A model generated the notes under the pieces. It did not search any database. It was not told the DNA's origin and was given only the letters and a program-made list of their open reading frames with translations. From Odiellus spinosus (taxonomy: Eukaryota; Arthropoda; Arachnida; Opiliones; Phalangiidae), in contig OY987231.1 of the NCBI GenBank assembly GCA_963920705.1, forward strand, positions 20,437,024-20,501,023: DNA of 64,000 bases. Direction: 5' to 3'. Shown in pieces: positions 1-12,874 of the stretch (position 1 is its first letter; each line of letters begins with the position of its first letter). Position numbers and translations under genes: made by a program.

Positions 1-2943
1 TATGTATAATTTTATTATATAACTATTCTAATACTCTCTGTAATGTTCCTTTATTGCCATCCAAAATAGCCATTTCACCTATTTATAATGAATTAAAATT
101 TTATCAATTGCCTTTATATTTACCTGACCAGACGAACTTTACCTGTTTTGAACATTGTGGTTGCTCCGTGTAATGCTACTACGCAAGGTAGTCCGTACTC
201 TCTAGCTACCACAGCGCCTAAACCAATGAGAAATTATTAACTTTATTTGTAATGTAGAGACAAATTGAATAATAAGTAGTACCGTGTGATATGAGTCCAC
301 CTAACTCGGTGACAACTCCAGCTAAAATGGGGAAATACGGGCTCCAACCAATGTCTGTGCTGTATGCTACCAGTATCTCGCCAGGCTATATTAAATTGCA
401 CAATATTAAAAATTTGCTGAATACGTTGAATATCACATTTTACTAGTTTCCTATACCTGTAGTAACGCGGCTTCTTCGAGGTTATTCGCAACTCGGACTC
501 TACCTTTGACTACCCCTTGGCTAACTGGCGTTCCTTTCAAAATTAGGTCACCTTCTACGTGTTCGAAAAGTGGTTTATCGGCATTCATCTTAAAATATAA
601 TTAACTTAGCCTTTTAAATTATTTGTCCATCAATTTTTAATGAAAACTATCTTCTAAGGTTCAATGGCAATTAAATTGGCAATTGCCAGCTAAAGAGATA
701 TTTACTGGTTTAGGAAAGCCCTTGATTATTTCTGGAAATCTGTAGGAATCTATGATTGGATGCAAGTTTTTTCTTCGCATAGCTCTATTACACACAAAAA
801 AAAAATCCTGTTCTGATTTACAGAATCATATTTACGAATACGAAATATAAACTTTACTTTTGAATGAGTTTTGGTGACCTTGTCTGTAAGAGCTGAACCA
901 ATTCGTGTATATTTAGAAAGAAAATTAATTTTTTGTCAGGCAGGCGACCTTCTTGACACATTTTGTCGGCCAGAGTATAAAACTCCTTTCTGAAATTATC
1001 TACTATCTTGACATACGTAGACTACAGAAGTGAGAAAGAAAGCTTTAACCTATTTATAAATCTGAAAACTTGGTTGCTATACCTTAGATCGTTCTCGACG
1101 TCCAACTGCGGTTTCACAAAATGGAACCAATAACCTCAAAATGAGTCTATTTTTCCACGTAAGTGGAGTTTTAAGGCTATTTATGATGTCCTTAGTACTT
1201 GAATTGACCTTTCTCGGTTTCTTGGCGTTTTTCGTCATTTCCTGAAAGTAGTTTTATTCTCACACTCAAGATTTATAAAGACAGCTACACGAACCTACTT
1301 GTAGACTTTTCACTAGTATCCTAGAATCAGCTCTCCATGGTAGCGTTTCTAAATCGAACTATGAAAATAACAAAACAGTATTATGCTTCAATTGGCCAAA
1401 TGAAGATGGTTGCACTATATAGGACGGTCTGGATAGAACTAAAGCCAATGGAATGTTACCACAACCCCTGCTATAGGCTCAATCGTGGCGCTATAGTCTG
1501 ATTATGATTTAGAGGGGTAGACTAAATAATATATGTTCGTTTAGACCCGCCGAGAGCGGCATTCATCGAACACTAGGTTAATTACCTCTTTCAGACAACG
1601 ATGGCCATGTTTCGTTAGAAATTCTCTGAATTGCTTCGAAGCTTCAGTCCCCGAAGTATGCAACCACTCTAAAGCTTTCTGATAAGTAAAGTTAGAAGGG
1701 AAACTTCAAAAAAAGCGGTTTAAGTCTGGTTTATGTAATACTTGCTTCGGTACTCATTTCACGAAATATTTCAGGTTCAATACATTCTTTTATAGTAGCG
1801 CCTAGTTCCTTTATTCAAATATATATATTATAATTAATCGGAAAAATTAAACTATAAGCTAGATGATAAAAGCCTTACTTCTAAGGCGTTAGGTACGTCA
1901 GCGCTTTCCACTTCCTTACACGAGGCCACCAACTTGGCGAAATCACCGAAAACTACCTCATTCCACTCTCCTACGCGGATTATACGTTTAATATAAAGTA
2001 ATTCTAGTATTTAACCAATGATATTAACCCTTGTTTGCTTTGGCTAAAACTGACAAGGCGACTGAGTTGTACATAGATGACGACATTGAAGCTAGACCAT
2101 GAGGTTGCGTATACTGCATTTGTTATATATATTTTAATGAAATTTGGCGCAAAAACTTTAATATATTGGAAATGCAACATACCTTTGCTATTTTAAAAGG
2201 TTCTTGTAAAATTTGATACAGATACTCTTCGGCAGTAGTGTTTTTGTTCAAAGTAATTTTATACTCGTTAACGAATTTTGTAGCCCGCTTCAAGTTTTTT
2301 TCCAAAGAACAACAGCAACTCCCCATAAGAGTCTGGGTCCACGTAATGTTAAAATTTTTCGTCTCTTTTATGATAAATTCGTATTATATTATTAAAATAG
2401 GGTAGTTGGGGGATAATTTAAAGCTAAAATTCGAGCTCACAACTGTAAATTTTGGGAATTACAACGAATGGAAGGTTTCTTCCATAATGTAAAGAATAGG
2501 AAGAATCTATGACTTCCGTGCCGGATATGAAAGCCTTCCCCCACACGAAAATCTTGAACGGTTATTATTTTAGATTCATAATTATGTTAGGAAAATATTA
2601 GGAAAGAATTATTTTGTAACTGCCACGGGTATAGTGCTGGCGGCAAAATGAAATTCGTATATTTTTGGTCTACTATGCCTCGAAATCCTCGAAAACGCCT
2701 GTAGAAGTGTTCCACTTGTCAAGCATTCATGCAGTAGGCTTTTGCTAGCTTTACAGGGGCCGTGCAAAGACTATATAGCTTACTTGAATAGTCTTTGGTG
2801 TATAAGAAACTCGAAAAATAAATAGAGAAATCATACCAATTAGAAGATACTGGAGTAGTATCTTTAATTTTTATTTCATATTAAACAAAACACACTTGTA
2901 TAAAACGGACAAATTATTCATTTAACGCTAAGGTTTTCTACGT

Positions 2944-4436
2944 TTAACGTATGTCTGGTAGTTCAAGCTCAGTGGCATCTTCACACACTACACGCAATTT
3001 TGACTGGTACCAACTGCCTCGATCTTCATGGCGACGATAACCAAGATACCAGATTACGCTGCTAACGTGAACACAAGTACCTATCGTCAAACTACCACCT
3101 TTGCAATTGCAATACCAGCCTTTAATGGCATTTGCACCTGTCCCGTTCGGTACATAACGAATTAGAGCTTGGTGAACAGCTGAGGTGGAAAATTGACCAA
3201 GCACGCGTATACGAATTAAGTCATGTTCAACTTTGGACACTTCGACGCTGAAAGAGCCGGATTTCTCTATAGTCAACGCCACATAAGATTCAGCGCGTTT
3301 CGTTTTAAAGTCGCTCATTACCACCTCACGTACATCACTTTCACGAAGTACAGGGAAGTCTTGAAATTCACTATCCTCAATTCGTTGCCATTTAGACGGT
3401 TTGCGAAGCAGATTATCGCGCTCGACTACTTCCTTAAGAGGATTTTCTTTAGTAGAGACTGCCAGCATTTTTTCGACGGAGTCTTCCCAGGAACCTTTAA
3501 GATGTAACTCCGGGTGGTAGGCGTTCAACAGCGCAGCAGCAATTTGAAGAAGTTCTGGAACTAATGGTAACATATGCACAGGTATACGGTTTTGAAAAAA
3601 ACGATACACCGTCTGCAAATGCCCATTCCTAACTTCAACCGGCCACCTGAATTACGTTACTTGTCGGGAACGATTAACTTCTTGCGTGTTTACTTGCTTC
3701 TCGCCTTTAGACAAGAACGAAGGCATTTGTAAATCCACACCCAGTTCAGTCAGTACGCTGTTGGAGTCTCGAAAACCGCGGTCTGCCAGTACAACGTCAC
3801 CAACTTGAAAGAAAGACTGGAGTTCTTCTCTCTTTTTGATAGAATGGTTTAAAATGCGCGCGTCGTTATTGCGGCCATTAGCAAAGTAGGGTCCGATTAT
3901 ATCTATTATGTAACCCGTAGTTGTTACCATTAACATTGGCTTGAGGATATGCTGGCCTTTGTGCACACAGAAGGATTTGTGAAGAACGGTATAGTCCTTG
4001 GATCTTCCAACCTTGATATAGGTGCCATCTACAATGGTAATAAGACAATTAGGCTTGTTGTTAGCAAAGAGTTTTACTGCTGCTCCAGATTGATGGTTTG
4101 TTATCAGATTGTCAAGTGATAAGTGTTGCAGGCCAAAATTATGTGGCACGAAATGCTCCGATAAAGCCATAATAACCGCTTTTACCGTGTTTGATACCGA
4201 TCTTTCAGTTAAATGAAATAAAGTTGATAACACCTTATTGGAGATACCCAATCGTAATTTCACCAATAATACTGCTAGAGCTGTCTTCGACGAACAGCAT
4301 CTGATGGTACGAATAATGTCCTCAATAGTCGAATGCAACTCTAGGAACTCGTGCAGGGACAATGAAGTTAATACTTTACAGTCTTCATCACTTTGTATGA
4401 AGTTGTCAAAGCTCGGCGTCCGTAGGTCGTTAACAC
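2944..4436 (-). pseudogene. ISL2EU-like DDE transposase, truncated inverted copy
   Basis: This is the mirror copy of the right-arm transposase. It retains the helix-turn-helix-like segment, the first two catalytic Asp motifs (VDGTYI, LADRGF), the Glu region (RWPVEVRNGH) and the C-terminal SWIM-type zinc finger (WYCNC then CVH). It lacks the N-terminal zinc-finger part, because the inverted repeat ends at 4436. A nonsense change, TAC to TAA (TTA on the plus strand at 3652-3654), separates QVT from FRWPVE, between the second Asp and the Glu. Other differences from the right copy are single amino acids, such as IPVHM versus IPVQM and LSLDN versus LSRDN. It cannot encode an active enzyme. Confidence 0.9.
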
Positions 4437-4587
4437 GTCTTTAATATTTTTTGCCAGCCAGGTTGGCGAAAAATAATTAAACCTGTTTTTATAAACATTA
4501 AAAAAATTGTAATATCTGGTTTGAACCATGATCTTAAGAACTTTCCTTATCAATAACATCAATGTGAGAGTCACTTGGAATTTGGAG

Positions 4588-6780
4588 ATGGCTCCAAATA
4601 CATGTTACGCGTGCAATCGGAAAGTTACCAATAGTACAAGTAGAGGTATAGGCACTCACGTAAAGGCTGGCTTTGCTCGTTTTCTTCGTTTTAGTGAAGG
4701 GTTATTACCACTTGTAATTAATAGCAAAACAACGAAGATTTGTTTAAAGTGCTCGGGTCTGTCACGAAAGTTTCAAACGTTCTTAAATGCTAGCAAATCG
4801 TCCTTCAGTAGTGATCATGGCTCTTCAACGTCATCGTCTCCACCACAAAAACGAAGACAAATGACGCAAGTATCTAATCCATCAACGTCAACAGTACCTG
4901 AGCCATCAAAGTCCACAGTACCTGAACCAACAAAGTCCACAGTATCTAATCCATCACCGTCACCAATACCTCATCCATAAACGTCGCAATTACCACGAAA
5001 TCGTACGTCATCAAACACTATTGCCATAAAGCACAGTTGTGTTCGGCCCCTGCCAAAGACTTGCTTCATTTGCGGTGTTAGTACACGAACCAGGGTAAAA
5101 GCCGAAGTGAGAACAAGTATATTTGTGGAAAGAGCCATATTTATTCATCGGGACAACCGAATGTGCTCCACGCATCTCGTTAACGGAGAGCTTCCCACCG
5201 AAATAATTGCTGGAATTCAGGTTTCCGCTAGATCAACCATTATGACTGCCACGGACATAGAGCAACTATTACAGGACCTCAGGAAATGTGTTAACGACCT
5301 ACGGACGCCGAGCTTTGACAACTTCATACAAAGTGATGAAGACTGTAAAGTATTAACTTCATTGTCCCTGCACGAGTTCCTAGAGTTGCATTCGACTATT
5401 GAGGACATTATTCGTACCATCAGATGCTGTTCGTCGAAGACAGCTCTAGCAGTATTATTGGTGAAATTACGATTGGGTATCTCCAATAAGGTGTTATCAA
5501 CTTTATTTCATTTAACTGAAAGATCGGTATCAAACACGGTAAAAGCGGTTATTATGGCTTTATCGGAGCATTTCGTGCCACATAATTTTGGCCTGCAACA
5601 CTTATCACGTGACAATCTGATAACAAACCATCAATCTGGAGCAGCAGTAAAACTCTTTGCTAACAACAAGCCTAATTGTCTTATTACCATTGTAGATGGC
5701 ACCTATATCAAGGTTGGAAGATCCAAGGACTATACCGTTCTTCACAAATCCTTCTGTGTGCACAAAGGCCAGCATATCCTCAAGCCAATGTTAATGGTAA
5801 CAACTACGGGTTACATAATAGATATAATCGGACCCTACTTTGCTAATGGCCGCAATAACGACGCGCGCATTTTAAACCATTCTATCAAAAAGAGAGAAGA
5901 ACTCCAGTCTTTCTTTCAAGTTGGTGACGTTGTACTGGCAGACCGCGGTTTTCGAGACTCCAACAGCGTACTGACTGAACTGGGTGTGGATTTACAAATG
6001 CCTTCGTTCTTGTCTAAAGGCGAGAAGCAAGTAAACACGCAAGAAGTTAATCGTTCCCGACAAGTAACGTACTTCAGGTGGCCGGTTGAAGTTAGGAATG
6101 GGCATTTGCAGACGGTGTATCGTTTTTTTCAAAACCGTATACCTGTGCAAATGTTACCATTAGTTCCAGAACTTCTTCAAATTGCTGCTGCGCTGTTGAA
6201 CGCCTACCACCCGGAGTTACATCTTAAAGGTTCCTGGGAAGACTCCGTCGAAAAAATGCTGGCAGTCTCTACGAAAGAAAATCCTCTTAAGGAAGTAGTC
6301 GAGCGCGATAATCTGCTTCGCAAACCGTCTAAATGGCAACGAATTGAGGATAGTGAATTTCAAGACTTCCCTGTACTTCGTGAAAGTGATGTACGTGAGG
6401 TGGTAATGAGCGACTTTAAAACGAAACGCGCTGAATCTTATGTGGCGTTGACTATAGAGAAATCCGGCTCTTTCAGCGTCGAAGTGTCCAAAGTTGAACA
6501 TGACTTAATTCGTATACGCGTGCCTGGTCAATTTTCCACCTCAGCTGTTCACCAAGCTCTAATTCGTTATGTACCAAACGGGACAGGTGCAAATGCCATT
6601 AAAGGCTGGTATTGCAATTGCAAAGGTGGTAGTTTGACGATAGGTACTTGTGTTCACGTTAGCAGCGTAATCTGGTATCTTGGTTATCGTCGCCATGAAG
6701 ATCGAGGCAGTTGGTACCAGTCAAAATTGCGTGTAGTGTGTGAAGATGCCACTGAGCTTGAACTACCAGACATACGTTAA
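4588..6780 (+). pseudogene. ISL2EU/IS4EU-like DDE transposase with one internal stop
   Basis: The likely start is ATG 4588 (MAPNTCYACNRKV). A paired CxxC N-terminal zinc-finger-like module (CYAC, CLKC) is followed by a Ser/Pro/Thr-rich repeat with STVPEP units. An in-frame TAA at 4978-4980 interrupts the frame; upstream repeat units read CCATCAACG where this one reads CCATAAACG, so it looks like a TCA to TAA change. The same frame continues through a second zinc module (CFICG, CSTHL) and a DDE_Tnp_4-type core with Asp at about 5695, Asp at 5941 and Glu at 6088, then a SWIM finger at about 6607. TAA is at 6778-6780. Family: IS4EU/ISL2EU cut-and-paste transposons. The catalytic core is complete, so activity might be possible if translation could start downstream of the stop. 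Confidence 0.85.
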
Positions 6781-7769
6781 ACGTAGAAAACCTTAGCGTT
6801 AAATGAATAATTTGTCCGTTTTATACAAGTGTGTTTTGTTTAATATGAAATAAAAATTAAAGATACTACTCCAGTATCTTCTAATTGGTATGATTTCTCT
6901 ATTTATTTTTCGAGTTTCTTATACACCAAAGACTATTCAAGTAAGCTATATAGTCTTTGCACGGCCCCTGTAAAGCTAGCAAAAGCCTACTGCATGAATG
7001 CTTGACAAGTGGAACACTTCTACAGGCGTTTTCGAGGATTTCGAGGCATAGTAGACCAAAAATATACGAATTTCATTTTGCCGCCAGCACTATACCCGTG
7101 GCAGTTACAAAATAATTCTTTCCTAATATTTTCCTAACATAATTATGAATCTAAAATAATAACCGTTCAAGATTTTCGTGTGGGGGAAGGCTTTCATATC
7201 CGGCACGGAAGTCATAGATTCTTTCTATTCTTTACATTATGGAAGAAACCTTCCATTCGTTGTAATTCCCAAAATTTACAGTTGTGAGCTCGAATTTTAG
7301 CTTTAAATTATCCCCCAACTACCCTATTTTAATAATATAATTCGAATTTATCATAAAAGAGACGAAAATTTTTAACATTACGTGGACCCAGACTCTTATG
7401 GGGAGTTGCTGTTGTTCTTTAAGATATCCTACATTTATGAAATTCATATGGTTTTTAACACCGTACACGCGATTGCGTGTTCAAATAATTAACTTGCCTT
7501 TAACATGAGAACCGAGAACAATTTCCAATTTATATTTTGGTAATACCTGTTCCTTCGGATCGCGCGCTGTTTTATGTCCTCGTCGTCAAGAACACGGCCA
7601 AACATACCAATTTCGTAGGCTTTTGCTAAAACGTTTCTTTCTCCTTGCTTGTTTTCCATTCTATATAATGTCTACGAACCAAAAACACTATATTTAAAGA
7701 GAGCTAAAAAAATGGAACTAAGATTTGTTCAATCAATGGCCATAGTCATTCCATAGAAATAATCATAAC

Positions 7770-8106
7770 CAGAAGCCGATGAAACCCTCCTTTGAAGTCT
7801 ACTACTCCAATGTTCCATATAGCGCTCCTCTCTGTATGGGTAAAATTCCCAATTTTACGAGTTAGAAGGGGTCCTACTTCATCCCCCCCTGTCTACGGAA
7901 AATTGGAAATTCTCTCTCTCCACAATCGACGACGTTTTTGGACGAACTCCAAGGCTGCTAGAGATATTCGCTCGACGAACTCCCGCTCCGAAAACATCTA
8001 CCGTTAGGAGGCGTACGAATCGCGCCTTTTGAGAATAACCCATACAGAGAGGGGTAGACAAGACCCGGGAGTAATAGACTTCAAAGGAGGGTTTCATCGG
8101 CTTCTG
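7770..8106. mobile_element. 337-bp MITE, 7-bp TSD family 1 (copy in gene A intron)
   Basis: The terminal inverted repeats are over 30 bp and begin CAGAAGCCGATGAAACCC. The element is flanked by the direct repeat TCATAAC (7763-7769 and 8107-8113). An inner inverted repeat around CTCTCTGTATGGG is also present. No coding capacity. It sits in the intron just upstream of the exon that reads QGERNVLAKAYEIGMF. Confidence 0.92.
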
Positions 8107-10867
8107 TCATAACATATTTGCAGTGAAAGAACTTTGAAATCAAATAAGCATAACAATACTTCAGTAAAAACTTACATCAGTTAAGTTAAAAAGCACGTGC
8201 TTCGAAGAAATCACCAATTCATTTTGAGTATATGATCTCATTTTTAAACCTATGATAGGTTTCCTAGCCCAGTGATTCTAATGACAATAGCAAATAATGT
8301 ACAAGTTATACTTCATGCCTGCCTAGACAATATAATTTTTTGAGTCGGCTTACGAAGTCAAAACTAATTGTATAGTTTAAATAATGATTTAGAGAAGTAA
8401 TATCGAATCGTTTTCTTTTTTCCTTACCTGCATAGAAATTTCCATTATTTTAATAAAGAAATTAAAGGTCAGATCAGTCGTAGCCCCTGGCAAAACTTCC
8501 CTGGTAACCATTAAAAACAAAACCAAAAAAATAATATCACATCTTAACACCTAGAAAGTAGAAATTTATTTTACCCAACATTAGCTTTGGTATAAGTTTC
8601 AAATTCGGATCGCAGATGCGCGTCACGTTCGTGGATGAGTTCGTAATCCGTTTCTCTGTCAAACGTTGTGACTGGTCGTGCCTAGGGAATTTTTTCATAA
8701 AATATTCAAAAGATATAAATTTCAATTAGATAACCAACGTACTTGCAAAAGATAAATACTGCCCTTAACGACTGCCCATTCAATGTCGAGTGGGCATCCG
8801 TACGACTCTTCCATCTGCGTTAACACACGGGTAAAGTATATTTCATGATCGACCTCAAGGTAAAATTATTCTTTCTTACTTCGTGTCCGAGTTTAGCAAG
8901 TTTTAAGGCATTTTCATTGGACAGGCAACATTTACCAGTTTCGTTGTCTGATACCTCTTCGTCAGTAACTCCTCCATCTTCTAGATAGTACATATTCAAT
9001 GTACATGTCATTTTCCAATCAACGTAAGTTCGTGGCGCTTACTTGCAAGAATAGTTTTCTTCGATTTGCGACCAATTTGAACGGAATCAATTTCAACATT
9101 GCCATAGGCGTCTCGCTTAACTACAATTGTGTCTGGCTCTGCTGTTGCTGACACAACGCTCTAAAACGCATCAGATATATAATTGCGCATGTAATGAAAG
9201 AAACATCTACTATTTACTTCTCCAAGACCGTAATTAGCCGTAATGGTGATGTTTTCCGGATTGCCAGTGAGAGGATTGCAAGTAAACATAACTCCAGCTT
9301 GTTCCGCCGCTATCATCTCTTGCACTACTACGGCCATTGGCGAGTTTAATTCTTGGCCATTTTGCCTGTCGTTTATAATTATTGTTAGTTGTAATTACTG
9401 GAAAGGGGGTAATAATGGCAATTACTTTTTGTATTGAATGGCCGTGTAGGAAAATTGCGATGCCCAACATTTTGCGACTGCTTTCAAAATCTGTGTAATT
9501 GAAGCATATTTTATACCCCTTGAGATTTTTGATTGATTGGTGATCCGCTAACGTACCGAATCCAATCCTTGTACACCAAGATAGGTTTCCATTTGTCCCG
9601 CAGCGGACATTTCTTCCGAATCTTCACCTTTAAAAGAGAAAAAAAGATTATTTTTGTTTTTATTTTGTAATAATGTGAAGAATACCCGAGGCTGATGATC
9701 TGACTGCAAACAACGTAGAATTATCATATTCTTTCAAATTTGCTTCAATATTTTTCTTCAATGGAGTTGGCAATTCCATGTTTGATATTTCTTTTACGAT
9801 TCTACATAGTAATTTGATTAGATAAAACTACAAGCGATTTATTTATTTTTTTATCTTCTTATGCTCACTTTTGGCACACCGATTTCAAGTCACCTTCGAC
9901 ATTACCCCTATTATATATAATAAATGTATACATTATCGTGAATTATTGAGATTCAACACGAGTCCTACCAAGCTATATCTTCTAATGCAAATTTCTTCAA
10001 GACTTCTTTCACATTATTAAGATCCATAAAGTTTTGGTAAGACAAAGTTGTAACCACAAATCCACTTGGCACTGTAAACTATTTTTTAATTAGAACGATT
10101 TCTCTAATTATCTTTGGTATACGTACTGAAGAGTTGGATCTGGATATGTCTTTCAGTTCTGCTAAGGAAGATCCCTTTCCTCCAGAATAGTCTACTTTTT
10201 TGCAACGATCGTCGGATATTTTTAGCACAGGCTCCGTAGTATCGTCTATTGAAATGCTTTCTTTATTTTGATTCAAAGATTGTGCTTTTTGTCTAAATGA
10301 AATGTTTACAACTTAGTTTGAAAGTCAAAGGTTTGTTTCGTGCGAAATCACCTGGTCTCGACGATAATTGAAAACCCTTTATCGTCATCATTTAAAATAG
10401 ACTTTGAAATGATATAAGTTCTATCGGTTGCAAATTCGACGTCGCTTACACTGTTCACATTATCCCTAGTACTTTTTATAGTTAGATTGAAGTTGTTTTT
10501 TCCTGGAATTATTTTCATAATTCATATGAATTTACCATCAATTTTATTCTAAGTTTTCTACCTCTGGAGAAATTAAATTTAGCTTCAGTTTGTTCGTTTG
10601 GTTGATGTTCAATTTTAAGATTTTCTATTTCCCCACCTTCTGAATTTGAGTGAATTATGAATCCATATAAAAACTTTCCAGTATCTGTTATGTGTATATA
10701 CTCCCCCTCCTGCAAATACATTTATTTGTAACAGACAAATGCCTTTGTACTTAACTTTTTCATTGTACTTGGGACATATAAACGAAATATTCCTTCAGTT
10801 TCAATTCATTTTCGGAGTTTTCTGGTTTAAAATAATTTTCATAAGCTTACATTGAATTTTAATTTCT

Positions 10868-11068
10868 TTTATATGATGTAGCAAAAAACACGTTCACACT
10901 AGCCACTTCGAAACCAGTTTCAAACCGCTTTCAATCGTCAAATCAACTGTTCGAGCTTACACTTCCATTATTTGACAAAATATCTCTTTGGTTGACACCA
11001 AAATCTTTCTTTCTGACCTTTTCAAAACGTTTAAAAACTCTTTCAAAATCTCAAAGTGTCGACGCGAC
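10868..11068. repeat. Probable insertion in a copy A intron, TIR-like ends
   Basis: The homologous intron in copies B-D is only about 50-60 bp, but in A it contains roughly 200 extra bases starting near CGTTCACACTAGCC and ending near GTGTCGACGCGAC. The ends are weakly inverted relative to each other. Similar ACGTTCACAC/GCGTTCA-type ends occur near 48,255-48,405 and 52,588-52,872, so this may be an old MITE family. Boundaries are approximate and I see no target duplication. Confidence 0.35.
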
Positions 11069-12168
11069 TTTACCGAAACTTCTTATTCGAGCTCCCCATA
11101 GTAACGCTTCATTTTCTTCACCACCTTCAATTATAAAGGTTCCAGTTAGATTTCCTGATTGGTCCAAAATATCTGGGGTTGTAGGAAGCCTAAAAGTACA
11201 TTTAAATGATTTTAATCAAACTTAAATTTGTAACGTTCTACCTAATCTCCATATTTACAAGCCGGTGTTAGGTAACCAAGAATCCCAAGTTATTTCTGTG
11301 AGATACTTTTCCAATATATTGTTTGGAATGTACTTGTGGTCAAATGGCTCTGCCGAAGCAGTCCAACTGTTGACATTTATTAGTTATTTGAAAGTGGTCG
11401 GATTGTATTGGGCAACGCGTTAACTTACATAAAACTGAATTTCACGTGTACGTCTTTGTTGTTTCCCTCCTCCCTTGTAAAAGAAAGTTATTTCAGTGGG
11501 TCTTAATAATTAGTGATCTTTATTATTATTTTTATACCTTAATAAACCATTGAAAGACACTCTGCTTTTCCTAAAAGGCGTAAGACACTTAAGTCTTAGT
11601 CCTGCAGCGGCAAAGCAATTGGCTTCCGTTTTTGGTACATTCCATAGTTTTTCTCTTGGCAATGTGTACAACTTTCCATTCGCTTTGAATTGAATCCATA
11701 CTCTCGCTTTATTGCCCTGAATCGTAATTCTTGCCACCAAGTGTTCGCCTTTGGAATTGTAACCGAAAATAAACAATCCATCTCGTTTCTATGATATTTA
11801 AAATGTAATAAGCCAAAAATGTGTCTTTGAAATATATTATAAAACTTAAATATATATACAGTTGGATCATTCGTGGTGCGATTTTCCATTTCAACTTCTT
11901 TATCAGGTGGCAGAACGTTATTTAATTTCAAATCCGAAGGGTGATCGTAATCATAGTGGTCAAAACGGGATTTTGCCTTGCGATGAAAATATTTCAAATA
12001 GATATGGGCGATGAATTCCTTGATGGCGAATATTTTTCCTATAAATTTATTAAAATATTTTAGTATAAACGATTTTATTGTTGGTTTCATTGATCTTGAC
12101 TCGCCTTCTTTACAAGTAAAAATTCGGTATATCAGGTAAATCAATGAAAATCCTTTTAACAGAGACAT

Positions 12169-12870
12169 GACTTCGATTTAGTGTAAAGAAAGATTCGAAA
12201 AAGAGGTTTTCTCGGGATCGATTTGTGTCTTATAGAGTAGCAGTCTTCGTTAATAATTTTAAAGTCTTATCTCCTAGTGCTTCTAACCAAACAATACTAT
12301 CAATAGAGTTAATTCTTATCTTCCTAGTATCACAAACTTACATTTCAAAGCGATAAATCGGCGTCATATAGTTTGAACGATTTAAAGATTCAAGTATCAA
12401 AGAGAATATAACTATGACAACTAATTTAAGTTATAATTGCGTACTCTTTAATATTTTCGCTAAGTTTTAAAAGCTGAACGTTAATAGGCATCAAATTAAG
12501 AATTAAAAAATAAATAACTAGCCTCACTTAAAATATATCGCTGAATAGCTAAGGACTATATCCGCGAGCTAAGTTTCGAAAATAAAATAGCCAAGGACAA
12601 TTTGGTAACTTTTTTTTCCTGTACGATTACATAAGGGCTGTATATTGTTCGCGGCTCTATACTCCCACTCAGTTCTTGAAAATTAAAAGTTTATCCAGCT
12701 TGAAGCCAATTACGTACGTGTTTATCAAGAGATGAATATGCCATTTCAGAATAAATGAAGTGTTTTCCAATGTAATTATCTTTAATTTATGTTTTAATTA
12801 ACTTTCTCTATACTAGTACTTTGAAAATAGGTGGTATAATTTAAAAATAGAAATAAATTTGTTTTTCAAC
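12169..12870. other. 5' flank of gene A
   Basis: Non-coding DNA upstream of gene A. Segments are shared with the flanks of B, C and D, for example the run around CCGCGAGCTAAGTTTCG at about 12,560 and the GTTCTTGAAAATTAAAAG segment at about 12,675. Conservation in all four units suggests promoter or 5' UTR sequence, or simply recent duplication. The first 130 bp match C better than B or D. No clear TATA box assigned. Confidence 0.5.
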
Positions 12871-12874
12871 TTAA

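Larger units (their letters stand above)
2304..7420. mobile_element. Palindromic ISL2EU/IS4EU-like transposon with two inverted 3' halves
   Basis: The two arms, 2304-4436 and 5288-7420, are each 2,133 bp and near-identical in inverted orientation, with only scattered mismatches seen. They flank an 852-bp single-copy loop. Both ends carry the same terminus, AAAGAACAACAGCAACTCC. The right arm plus loop holds a near-complete transposase gene. The left arm holds only its 3' part, so the normal 5' end of the element has been replaced by a second, inverted 3' end. The insertion lies in a coding exon of copy A. I see no clean target-site duplication; compared with copies B-D about 5-6 bp of the exon seem to be missing at the junction. 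Confidence 0.9.
23..12168 (-). pseudogene. Phosphotransferase-like gene copy A, interrupted by a transposon
   Basis: This is the most 3' unit of the array. The start is ATG at 12166-12168 (MSLLKGFSLIYLIYRIF) and the stop is TAG at 23-25, so the C-terminus is just inside the window. Exons encode the N-terminal region (FGYNSKGEHLVARI), the ATP-grasp part (GGKGSSLAEL, then GQELNSPMAVVVQEM) and the mobile domain (GGLISHG, AVVAREYGLPCVV). The coding exon that reads LKRATKFVNEYK is split: its first bases are at 7421-7428 and the rest lies below 2303, with a 5,117-bp transposon between. That breaks the reading frame in the middle region, so no full-length phosphotransferase can be made unless the element is spliced out. 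The preceding exon ends at an AAG|GCAAGT donor, where B and D have AAA|GTAAGT. No other disabling change was noticed in the exons I read. Confidence 0.85.

Noticed and set aside
2280..7430. A precise target-site duplication for the palindromic transposon
   Set aside because: The flanks (TTCC on the left, AAGATATCC on the right) share no repeat, so I do not claim one.
7792..8097. Open frames on both strands at 7,792-8,097 that recur at 29,034, 37,483 and 52,052
   Set aside because: They lie inside the 337-bp MITE and vary by frame between copies. The element is non-coding.
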